Shown here piece by piece: positions 39,001 through 51,000 of a stretch of 64,000 bases of DNA. Under the pieces are notes generated by a model. The model was given only the letters and a program-made list of their open reading frames with translations. It was not told the DNA's origin and made no database searches. How positions within the stretch are numbered: the first letter of the stretch is position 1; every line of letters starts with the position of its first letter. The stretch spans positions 10,168,001 through 10,232,000 of the forward strand of contig NC_046679.1 in assembly GCF_009870125.1 (NCBI RefSeq). The letters run 5' to 3'. The position numbers and the translations under genes are program-made. This stretch comes from Drosophila pseudoobscura. Taxonomy: Eukaryota; Arthropoda; Insecta; Diptera; Drosophilidae.

Positions 39001-42000
39001 GGAAGGGGACAGATAGAGTGTTGGGTTGGTACTGTTCTGTCGATGTCAGTAGTATCTGAGTATCTGAGGATGGGGTTCGGGGTCTCATGAATGACTTTGG
39101 ACTTGTCCGACAATTTCAACCGAAAAGTAAATGAGTGACAGATATAGCAAGGTGTAGGAGGTATAGCTAGAAGATCAGGTATAGGTATAGGTACAGGTAT
39201 AGAGGTTTAGCTGTTGTAAGTAGTTGTAGTTTGTGGCTGTTGTTGTTGTTGTAGTAATAATAATATAGTATTTGTAAGTAGGCTTTGTTGTTTGGGTATT
39301 TTTAGTGAACAATTGCGGATACATTTTGGCGTATACGTAACTCTTTTTTTCGTTAATTTAGTTTAAGCAGTTTTATTTTTTTTGTTATTTTCGAAAAACA
39401 AACGAAAATATTGTATATCGTTGTTCTTTCTTTTTTTTTCATACGTTCGCTATAACGAATATTTCGAAACAAAAAGGAAACAAAAGAGAAAGAGTATTTA
39501 CCTGCGTTTGGTGATCGGGGGCAGGATGGCCCGTGTTGTCTAACAGTGTAGGGGAAGCAGGGCGAGCATCTATAGCAACGAATATAACATAAAGACTTCA
39601 CATTTACCACAGCAGACCATTACAAAAAATTATTCGAAAGAAGTAGTTGTAGTAGTCGAACGCAAGAGGTGGAAACCCAAACGTAAATCAAAACCAAATG
39701 ATCGAAAAAACAAAACCAAAACTTTATATCGAAATATATGGAAATTTAGTCGCGTTCAATTTCGATTTGGAGTTCGATAAAGAGTTCGAGTAAGGACTGC
39801 TGAAGCTGCCTGAATCTGTTCTGGGATCTGTGATTCAATGTGGGTTGAAAAGACTATTCAGGATATGCTTTTTTGGTTGGTCTCCTCAGCGTGGGTAAGT
39901 CTTGTTCTCTATAATTCACCGCAGTTCAGAAAAAACAAACCAATTGAAAAACTCATAACAAAAAGGGTAGAATCGAACTTAAAACAAAACAAAAAACATT
40001 TTAAATTGTTTCACATCATTTTCAAATAAAATACGGGCTTCATTCTGTTGAAAATTTGGAGCTTTGCAAAAACGAGAGGAAGAGAGGCGCCAAATGGTTT
40101 CAGATCGGATCGGATTGGATAGAGAATTGATTTGCATTTGATTTGATTGTTATTGTTATTGGGGATATTTGTTGTCCAGACATACAATATGTAGATTAAA
40201 ATTGTTTTAAATATTACCTTTCAGATCTAACGAAATATAGCCCTGGATAGCGCTTGATATTTCTGAATAGTGGATGGGGATTCGATTAAAGCATTTGGTA
40301 TGCACTTTACAAGTTATTTTTGGGGTAAGTAAAGGTAGTATTGGTATTGGTAGTATAAATAGTAGTAGTTGGACGGGCACTTAGGTGGCTTAGTAGTATA
40401 TTTATATATTGTATTTGTATATTTGGAAATAAGTTAAGTTAAAGTTTAAATTTAAATTTAGTATTTTACAAAAAGATGTACATTAGATACAAAAGAGACG
40501 ACGGCTCGTATTTATTTGAAATTGAATTTTTTTAATGGTTTTTTTGTATATTTTTCTTTGGTGCTTTTGGTTAGCCCTTTTCTGATGCTGTTGTTGTTTT
40601 TGTTGTTATATCTTGAACAAAAATATGAACGAATAGTAAATATATATCGAAGAAGCTAATTCGCAAACAAACAAGACCAACATTCAGAAAAACCAGAAGG
40701 AAAACATTTAACGAAAGAAAAACAGAAAACGAAAAAGTCCAAAAATCAACGAGAGGAAAGCAACGCTAAAAGAAATATTTTTGTAGTTCGAGAAGCAGAT
40801 ACCAGTACGAGAGTACTTAACGGTACTCGAAAAATGTTCTTTGTATTTGTGGGATACAAGGATCTTCGGGGCGGTCCCAGAGGATTACAATCCGAAAGAA
40901 TCAGAGGTTTCGTTTTCCCTTTGCTTGCTAGTCGGGGGTTCGGGATCTGTCTTGTCTGTCAGAGAGAGGCACTTTACCAACAGTATTTACAGATACGATC
41001 GATCATTCACATGATCATTCACTAATTCTGGTTCAAGGGGCTGGTTGGCTGGGCTGGTTGTCTTTTGGTTTTGGTTTCTATGTCTCATTTTGGTGGGTGA
41101 TCTACTAGGCATATTTCAAGTTCATTCGGCAATCAGGTGCAGTTAATTATTAGTATTGTTAATGCAAACACTTGGCCTTACTGTTAAAAACAAAAACCCA
41201 AAGTAAGGAGTATAATCTGTTAAACTGTATAAAAAAAATACATTATTCAATTGACATGCAAAGACCAACTATAATTTTTACACGGCTAGAGAAAGGCACG
41301 CAAGACAAAGAGACAGGAGACCAGTATAGAAAATAGAAAATAAACTTAAGAATTTTGGAATTTTATAGACAAGAAGAAGAAGAAAAAGCTAGGTGAAAAG
41401 ATATATACAAAAGTCGTAATGAGATGACAAATGAAAGTGAAAGTAATGGCAATGAGGGTCAATGATTGATGATCCTGACTAAATTTCAAAATAAATATCG
41501 AAAAGTCCAGATATACTTCTTACTGATCCGTTGAATTCTTTAGTCTTTGATGGAGTATGAGCATGAATGGATGGGTTGATGGATTGATGGTGTGATGAAT
41601 GCTTAAGAAATATATAGATATAATATATTGTGTGTGTACAACAACAAGAACAACAACTATCTATTGTATATTTGTATTTTGATTAGAATTATATATCACT
41701 TGAATCGAAATAAAACAAAACCAAAACAACATACAAAACAATGAAGGAATATTGATATATATATATATAGTAAATATATAATTGGAAATATATCAAACTG
41801 ATTGGTGCTGGAAATCATTTAATTTGTACATCAACGGAAATCGCATTAATTCAATAATTCAATAAAGAAATGGGAGAAAAAGAGTTGCACATAAGAAAGT
41901 TTCGCTCGGAATCGTAATGGAAATCAAATTTTGGCGGCGTTCAAAATCAGAATTTGTTGTATTCAACTTGTAACTGTTTTTTTTGTTTCATTTTGAAGTT

Positions 42001-45000
42001 TTTGCGATAGAGAGTCGAGACAGAAATAGTAGAGAGAAAGAGTGGAAAATATTCTCTGTGTTTGTTCGGCTGAGTGGTATAATATCGTTTAGTTTTCGTG
42101 GGAAGATTTGGAAAGACACAAACACAAAACGAAGAAATAATATGAAACTCAAAATATTAGGAGGGGGGTATCAGAAATGGATTTGCTATAGTTGTGGGTA
42201 TACACAGTACATTATCCTGCTTTGTGGAATTGGAATTATTGTTTATGTAGTCTGGAAGAACCTGCATAGTAGTTATTTCATCTTATAAAGTGATTTCGAG
42301 ATAAAAGTATATGTTTTTGTATTATTTGGGTGATATTTTTGATTTCAGAATTTTGAAAACTCAATCGTACGAACAGAAGAACCGAACCAAAGACTTGGAA
42401 AATAAAATTCAAATCTCTTGTAAGCCGGTGATTGGTTTTTTTTTTCTCGAATAAGTTTTCGGTATCATTTGATCATTAGATTGGATTTGATTAATTCGTT
42501 TTCAACTCAAATCGAAAATACATGAAAAAAAAACACAAAACGTAAAAGAAAATGTGAAAAATTGCGGATATATAGTATGTATTGTCGTTCTGTTCGTCAC
42601 AAAAGACTACTTACTTTTACCTGGTTGACCACGCCCGGCCGCGCCAGGCATCATATTATCCCGCGGCGGCGGCGGTGGTCCTCTCGCACCGGGTCCCTGG
42701 CCCCTGCCCCGCTGACTGAGCCCACCACGGCCGGCCGAGCCGCTGGGACCCATCTGGTTGTTGTACTGGTCGGGCGCGTCGGCCAGGAAGTTAGACGGCA
42801 CCAGGCCTCGTACGCCGTCCAGTTCGCCCATGTAGAAACCATCTTCATCCATCTCACCGTAGACCAATATGATCTCGCCCGTCTTAAAGCACAATTCCAC
42901 CTGCTGGATATGGGCAAAGGAGTTCGGGATTAGCCATTAGCTGGTTTTTGGTTTAAGGTTAGACAAACAGAAAGTGTGGATCGGTATAGCAGTCTTAGCA
43001 CTAGTGGCGGTGTTCTATGGAGGTGGCTGGGGCTGAGGGACACTCACTTCACTTGCCACGTCCTGGCGGAAGCCTGGCAGAAAACTACCCAACAGACCAC
43101 CCATAAGACCACTCCCCGCACGGCTTGCCCTGCGCTAAGTGGAGATAACACATTCACAGATCAAACAAGAGGCGCAAAAAACAAAAGAGTCCAAGCTGAT
43201 ACTCAGTCACAGGAGTAGTACTACTTTCAAGCGATCCATTCCCGCGACTCACCTCGGCATCCACATTGGGACTCAACTCTTGAGGATCGTAGTCGTAGAG
43301 GGCAATCATCCGCTTCACCGGCATGTTCGCATAGATGTCGCCCCAACGATCGCGGCTCACGTTGCGCATGCTCTGTTGGGGCACTACCTGACCTGGCATC
43401 ACCTGGGCTTGGCCGCCAACGGCGCCCTGCATGGCGCCAGGCATCTGACCACCTGCAGCCATCGGTGCCGTTGTGTCCTCCATCTCGGAGACCATGTTGT
43501 GCGGCACATAGCCTCGCCGACCGGCCAGCTCGCCCCAGTAGAAGCCATCGGAATCCTTATCACCAAAGACCTATATCAAGACAGAGGAGAGCGGAGTGGA
43601 AGAGCCAGAGATGGGGAGACATGAGTATAGATCGGGCAGAGTTTCGGTATGGGATCGCATGGAGATTATTGTGGGTAAAAGTGTATTGGGTGCATAACGC
43701 TAGCTTAACGATTATTTATGGAACTAGTAGAAGAGAGAGAGAGAGAGAACAACGTCTACTTAGTGGGTAGTATTTGATTACTGTATGGGTTGATATAGAT
43801 ATAGAGATTGTAGTTGTAGTTGCAGGGGTAAACGGATAACGGTACGGTACGGATACAGAATACGGTTGAACTGATTTCGATCGAGATCTCAACGAGTCTG
43901 ATGAGTGGTTCTGCGAGTCAGTGAGTCAGTGAGGTGGGAGTCGAGTAGTCGGTGGTGAGTGGTGGGTGGGCAGAAGGAAAAACATGCACTGATCATTCAA
44001 TTAGCGCAACAAGCAAGCGCAGCCAATATCAATATCGAGATCGATATCGAGATCGCATCCAATTGCATCCAATCTTCAATCTGATGACGATATCTGGTTC
44101 ATATCTGGTTCTCGGTTACCGTTGTACGAGTGGTGGGTGGATCGTCATCACATCGCCATCTGATCTGCGGGGTCTGATCTGCCTATCAACTGCGGCAGCA
44201 GCTGGAAAGTGTTTTGGTGGTTCTGTGTGTGTTGGAAGGGGATCAGCGTGGCTTACCTTGATCGTATCACCCTCTTGGAACGGCAGTTCCTCGTCGCATC
44301 CATCGGGATTGGGACTCATGGTCGATGGATCGTAGTCGAACATGGCAACAAAGTAGCGGGTTTTCTTCGGCTGTTGCTGCTGCTGTTGTCCCGGCTGCTG
44401 GCCGCCAGGTTGGTGCTGGCCCTGTTGCTGTTGCTGCTGGTTGAGGGGACCACGTGGACCCATCATCTGATTGGGCATTTGTCCTGGCATCTGTCCGGGC
44501 ATTTGTCCGGGCATCTGACCAGACATCTGACCTTGCATCTGACCAGGCATCTGACCAGGCATCTGTCCAGGCATCTGTCCGGGCATCTGTCCAGGCATCT
44601 GTCCAGGCATCTGTCCAGGCATCTGTCCCGGCATCTGACCCGGCATCTGACCTTGCATCTGACCCTGCATCTGTCCAGGCATCTGTCCAGGCATCTGTCC
44701 AGGCATCTGACCCTGCATCTGACCCTGCATCTGTCCAGGCATCTGACCTTGCATTTGCTGACCCTGCATGTTCATTTGCCCGGGAACTGGTCCTCGAAAG
44801 CGTGGCCCTCCTCTGGGGCCCTGGGGACCGTACTGCTGCTGCTGTAGCTGCTGTTGCTGCTGCTGCTGCTGTGGCCCCTGCGGTCTGCCCGGCAAAGGCG
44901 CCATGCCACGCTGAGCTCCTGCTGCCCCCGGCTGGTATCCCTGGAGGATATTCGATTGCCAAGGATCGTCGTTCGTTGATCGTGTTTGCACGCGCATGAA

Positions 45001-48000
45001 TTTGAATTAATTTGAATGAATTTAAAATTTTGTTAGCATGTTTTTAGATTCTTTTGAGGATGTTGCAGGTTCTTAATCTGTACTCTGTTTTTCATTCACA
45101 TTGTCTTTAGAGAGGTTTTTCGGTTTAGTAGCAAAGGTGGTGGCGTCTGCGTTTAGCTGGTTTTACTTTTAAGTTTTTTTTCTCTTTTTATTAGACAACT
45201 AAGGAAGTACGAAAGCTGAATGTGTTTTACTGTATGTAAATGTATATGTATATATGTGTGTATGTGTATGTGTGTTTGGCGCATTACGATCTATATACGA
45301 ACAACTGAAAAGTATCAAGTATCTATAGCTGATAGTCGAGTACGAAGCTAGACGAGTACAGGTACAGGTACAGGTACAGGTAATGCAGTAAGTAGTATGT
45401 TTTTAGGAATGGTAATATCGGAAGTAAGAAAGCACGGATTCGAGTTCGGAGTATCTTGGTGGGTGGATGGATACAGATACAGTAGCGGTATCTGCGAGTG
45501 GTATGTGTGTTTTTGTGTTTCTAGCAGCAACTGCGGTTTTACATAGGATATATGGTGGGTACTAGTTTATAAGTATTTTTCAATTTAAGATCACAACAGT
45601 AAGACTTTTTTTTGTACAAAGGATCGTCTGGGGTATCGGATCGGACCTATGTATAAAGTTCAATCTGCCCCATAAATATCGATCGATGTTTCTATGCTGT
45701 AGGCTGGAAACTATGGCTTAGATTATTTATAGTGCTATGACATTAGACTTTGATAACTTTGCTGCGAACAGAGACAAAACGCCTAATTAGTGTTCGCTGA
45801 ACTGAGTCACTATTTGGGTTCACTATTACGTGTTTTCCAACACACACAGCTGGCATATATATCTCTCGCTCTCACTGCATGCTGCGTGCACCCATCAGGC
45901 TATCTCTGTTTTTCCAGTTAGTCAGTTACCAAAGATTCTAATGTCATATGGCCATTACTGAGTATTTCCGGCTTAAACATGCAGGGATTTGTATACCTAG
46001 TTTCTCAAACAATCCTGTTTTTGGTACTTACAAGCCAGATAATATTCTAAATAATTTCCCTAGAGGCATGGCATATACAAAGATACTTAGTAAGGAAACC
46101 AAAAAGTTTAAGGAATCTATAAGGAACTCAAACAAAATCAAAGGCTTTCACAGGTTATAGTTATAGTATAGGCAATAATGCTGCAAATTACTCAGTTTTC
46201 GACTTCAATATACAGGTTCAATTATCCAGTTTTTGTTTTGGAGTTGAAAGCGAGAAATCTAGGCTAGAGATTACTGACCAAACAAAATATGTACGAGTAT
46301 GTATGCATCGAACACTCAACATATGTTCTATAGTTCTATATAGTACTTGTACGCAAGTGTTACGGTTACAATTAACGGTTAACTTATGTCTATAGTGTGG
46401 GTGAGTGTGTGTCCGTATGGTGTGTGTGTGAGTGTGTGTGGTAATATGTGAGAGATGTTGTGGGTAAAACTTACATTCTGGTTCACTTGACTCTGTGTGG
46501 GTTTCGAGAAGAGGCCACCGAGCAGGCCACCTAACAAGCCGGAGCCTCCGTCGGGCTGTTATGTCGGATCGGATCGGTATGGATCGGATATCGATCGTAT
46601 CAGTTTTTTGGTTTCATATAATGAAAATGAATATGTAACTTGTTTTGTTTAAAATTGTTCGTTGCATTGCGTATATTCCTTAATAAAATCGGTCGGCATT
46701 TCATTTCCGCTCAAATACTTAGATAAAAACTCTATTTTGAAATCTGAATCAACTTAACAAAGTTCAAAATCGTATATATTGCAATATATTTGGGTTTTGC
46801 TTATTATTATTATTAATTTTAATTTTAATTTATATCATTTTGCAATTTTAATTGCAATCCAAAGACATGCTACAATAATTGTGAACTTTACTCGGAACCA
46901 ACTAAAAGGAACCCAAGAATTGAAATGATATATGGAAAAAATACTAGCAAAAGTTGGCATACTCTGGGGCAAATATCTCTTCAAATAAAACTGAAACTTA
47001 AACTTAAGAAAAAGTAATCAAAAATAACTTTACATACATACAAGGTTCTTCTTTTTTTTTTGGGTTGGGAGAAGGTCTTTTAATTGCTTTGGTTCTTATC
47101 ACATACATAGGATCGAGAACTCTATGGGAGTCCCTTAGTAAGTACTTTGTTTGTGTGAATTTGGTGCGATGGTCTCAGAATTTCTCTCAGTGTATGTATA
47201 TAATGTGGTACATTTGCAAAACAAATCGACCGAAAGTAGTAGTAGTAGTAGTTGGAAATAAAGGCAGTCCAAAAATAGATCTCAAGTTAGGAGCAGAAAA
47301 CAGAGCGAGAGAAGGTAAAGATGTAAAGTAAAACTTAAGACAACACAGGACCCTCTCCTCTGAGAGAGAGAGATGCAATCGTTTAGGATATACTTATAGG
47401 GAGTGTGTGATGTTTAAGGATTCTTATTCAATCTCGTTCTGATGGTGCAGGGTTTGTGGTTATGCAAGCAGTTGTTAGGAATGGAATTTTCAAAGTTTTT
47501 CATTGGATGATTTGATCGTGTAGCATTCGGACGTATATATAGTATAGGGAGTATATGGAGTATATGTCTACAATCCGTAGATATCTTAATGGTATGTACA
47601 TTCTTCGATGGTGTGTTGGCTTTAAAGTTTATATAATAGAATTTAGAATATTTCAGAGCCAATTTGCATCGAAATGATAAAACAAAACGAAGTTCATAGA
47701 ACATTATTTACAGTGTATACGGACTCCCGAGGGCACCGCCTTCGGCTGGACACTCACCTGATGACCCGGCTGACCGGGCTGCTGTCCCTGCTGTCCCATC
47801 CCCTGCTGCATGCCCTGCTGCATGCCCTGTTGCTGCTGCTGCTGCTGTTGCATGTGGTTGGGATCGTACTGACCGTGGGGATCCTGTTGGCCCATCATAA
47901 GCGGCTGCTGCTGCTGTCCCACCTGCCCGGGCATGCCCCCCATCTGCTGCTGCATGCCGTGTGGCCCCTGCGGCAGCTGCGGACCCATGCCCATCTGATT

Positions 48001-51000
48001 TGGTCCCCGGCGAGCAACAGCATTGCGCACAGTGTCTGCAACAGATCAAATCAGATTCGATTAGGGATATGGATGGTCGTTTCTTCTGCGCTCTTCACGT
48101 CGCCACTCACTTGGTATCAAGATGGGCGCACTGTCCGCCGATTGGGAGTCCCGTGACTTGGTGCGTATGGTCACGGCCCGCGGATTGAAGACGCCCAGCT
48201 TGCCGATGTCGATGAGGGCATGGTCGCCGGTGGGCGAATTGATGTCGGTGACCTTCTTACCATCGGCGTACACAGCATAGCCGGTAACAGGCCCAGTCGC
48301 GGTGGGCCTGGCGACCGGCTGCCATGTCACCAGAATGGTACCATCCTGTGGGCCAGCCTCAAGCTGAATCTCCTGCGGCGGATCGGGCAGGCCCTTGGTG
48401 AGGGTGCGGAAATCTGCATAGGCACCGGGTGCCTCCTCCTGTCCGGGCCTGCCCGGCGTCTGGGGCGTCTGCTGCCCGACCGCTCGCAGATGCTTGGCCC
48501 GCACGGTCACCCGGTATTGGGTGCTCGGCGCCAGACCGGTGATGGTGTGCCTATACATGCCCGGCTTGACGGTGCGCACCTCCACATTGTTCACACACAC
48601 CACGTGCTGGTGGTTGGAATTGGCCGGCTGCCACGAGATGACCGCCGAGGAACACGTTATGTGCGAGGCGCGCACCGCCGAGGGGCCCAGATGCGATGTG
48701 TCTCGCCCGATGATCATGGTGCAGGCGGCGTCCCGGGACGTCTGCCGATTCTGGGTCACGCTCCGCACGCTGATGCGATGCGGCTGTGGAAGGAATCAGT
48801 AAGTTTCATCCTGAAGGATATGCCTTAAAGGGCTTAGGCCTTACCCGTGTGGAGTCAACGCCCTCGATTAGTGCGCGTGTGCGTTCATTAGCCTTCACAG
48901 AGACCTTCAGCACACGATCCACATAGACATGATAGCTCTCGATGAGATTGTAGCCCACTGGCTCCGGTGGTGACCAGCCAATGAGCACGCTCTTATTCAG
49001 CTGCCGTTCCAGCGTCAAGTGTTTGGGTGCTGGAACTGTGTCACGGGAGAGAGAAAATAACGATTAGATGAATGTCAGCAGCTCCTCAATCTGTAGATGA
49101 CTGCTAGCCTGGGACTGGGGACTGGGTTTTGTCGCTACTGGTCTCAGGAATCAAGAGTAATGCTCACATTCATACCATGCAAAGAGCGATGCATTCGCGG
49201 ATCGCCACAAAAACCGAAAAGATTAAAAATATGATCCCTTCGGGCCGGAGGCTTAGGGGCAATAGTTACCATTATCGCTAATGTCATCCTGGTCGTGCTC
49301 CAGATCGGTGTGCGTCTCACTCAAACGTGCCAGGTCCTCGTGGGTGTGTGTGAGCAATGGGTTGTGCGGCGGCAAGGAGGGCAGCGACGTTGTGTCGCAC
49401 TGCATCGAGCCGTCCTCGGCATCGCGCAGTGTCGATAGAACCGCCTGATGGAATTCCAGCAGATCGTCGCCTGCCAGGACAAGGAAACAAAGTGAAAGGT
49501 TACCGTGTGCCCAGGACAGAGAAAGTGAGTGTCAATCGAGGACCCCTACCCACTAGGCGCTGTACAAACGAAGCGGGCACTAGGCCGCGTCGTCCATCCA
49601 GTAGCTCCGCATCCAGATAGCCACCCTGGGGCTCGCCGCTGGTCCACACCAGAAGATAGTCGCCGGTGCAGAGAGACAGCTCGCCCTCAGCCTCCCTGAA
49701 AAATTAAGTAAAACGAATCAATATGGTTATGGTTCATAAACGGTTTCATTTATGGTTTAAACACGAACGTCCGCCTCGTTCAGGCCGTCGTGCTTTTCTT
49801 TTTCACCACTAAATCGGTAAAAGAAGTCCTTAAAAGTCTTTGTAAAGATCTTAGCCAATCCCCGAACCCTTGCAGTTAGCAGATAAAGAACCACAACAAA
49901 TAAGTCCTGCGAATATTTCAGGTCTGGCCATTTCCAACAAAGTGTTTCTTATATTGGGTGGCCGGGCTTGTCCAGAATTCAGTAACATTGACTCTTGATT
50001 CGGTCGGTTGCACCAAAGATTATGGCGCAAAAGCGACAGGAGTCCAGAACGGCTCATTGTTGATTATAGCGCTGAAAAAATTCCTCAGAGGGATCAACAA
50101 TGAACCATTAAGTATGACTAAATGCTCGAAAGAATCGTTTAAAGAATATATCTCAGCTTCCACACACAGCACTACTGAAACTGTTCCAATTAATGAAATT
50201 CCCAAACATCCTATACAGCTATTATACAAGATGTTTCATTTAATTAAATTATAATTAATAAATAAGACCTAACTGGTGAAGTTTTTTGAACTGGAATAAG
50301 TCGAATCAATTAGCAGGTTTTCGCAATAGAAATCAGTTCGGGTACTGCTCCAAAATGGTTTCATTTATGGCTTTAATACCAGTTCACCATGAAGTTCTAT
50401 CTTGGTCTAGTCGCTGTGCTTTGCTTTTGCGCCACCAAATCGGTAAAAGGATGCCTTTAAAGTCTGTTTACAGATCTTAGCTAATCCCCGATCCCTTACA
50501 GATGGCAGATAATGGCAAACAAATAAGCTCGGCAAACATGTCGAGCTATACATTTATTAAAAACTTGACGGATGTTACCAAAATTAAGTGCTACCTATAT
50601 TGGATGTCCAGACTTGTCAAGAATTCAGGAAATATAGTTTCTGAGTTGGCAAAATGTGTCAAACAATTTAGCGACAAAGCAATTCGCGTAGTGACCGCCT
50701 TCAAAGAGCTTGTCGCAGTAATCAGGCCCATTTTTGAGGCCTGTACGGGTATAATCGTGGATAAAGTCGTCGGTGGAGCAGCTTGTTTGAAAGCATTTAC
50801 ACTAAATGCTTTCTCATTGTTTAGAGCATTGAAAAAGTTCCACGACGAGGTTAACAGTGAACCACAAAGTAAAACCGAGTGCGCGAAGATTGCGCTTAAA
50901 GAATATTTTGAGGCTTCCAGTGTTTACGAAGTCATCGATAGCTGTATATATCCGGGTAATACAACAACTACTAAAGCTGCAGTGACTTCCAAACCTACTG

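Noticed and set aside
44209..44847. [10 protein letters not shown] repeat frame on the plus strand
   Set aside because: Antisense reading of the GQMP minisatellite of Rbp.
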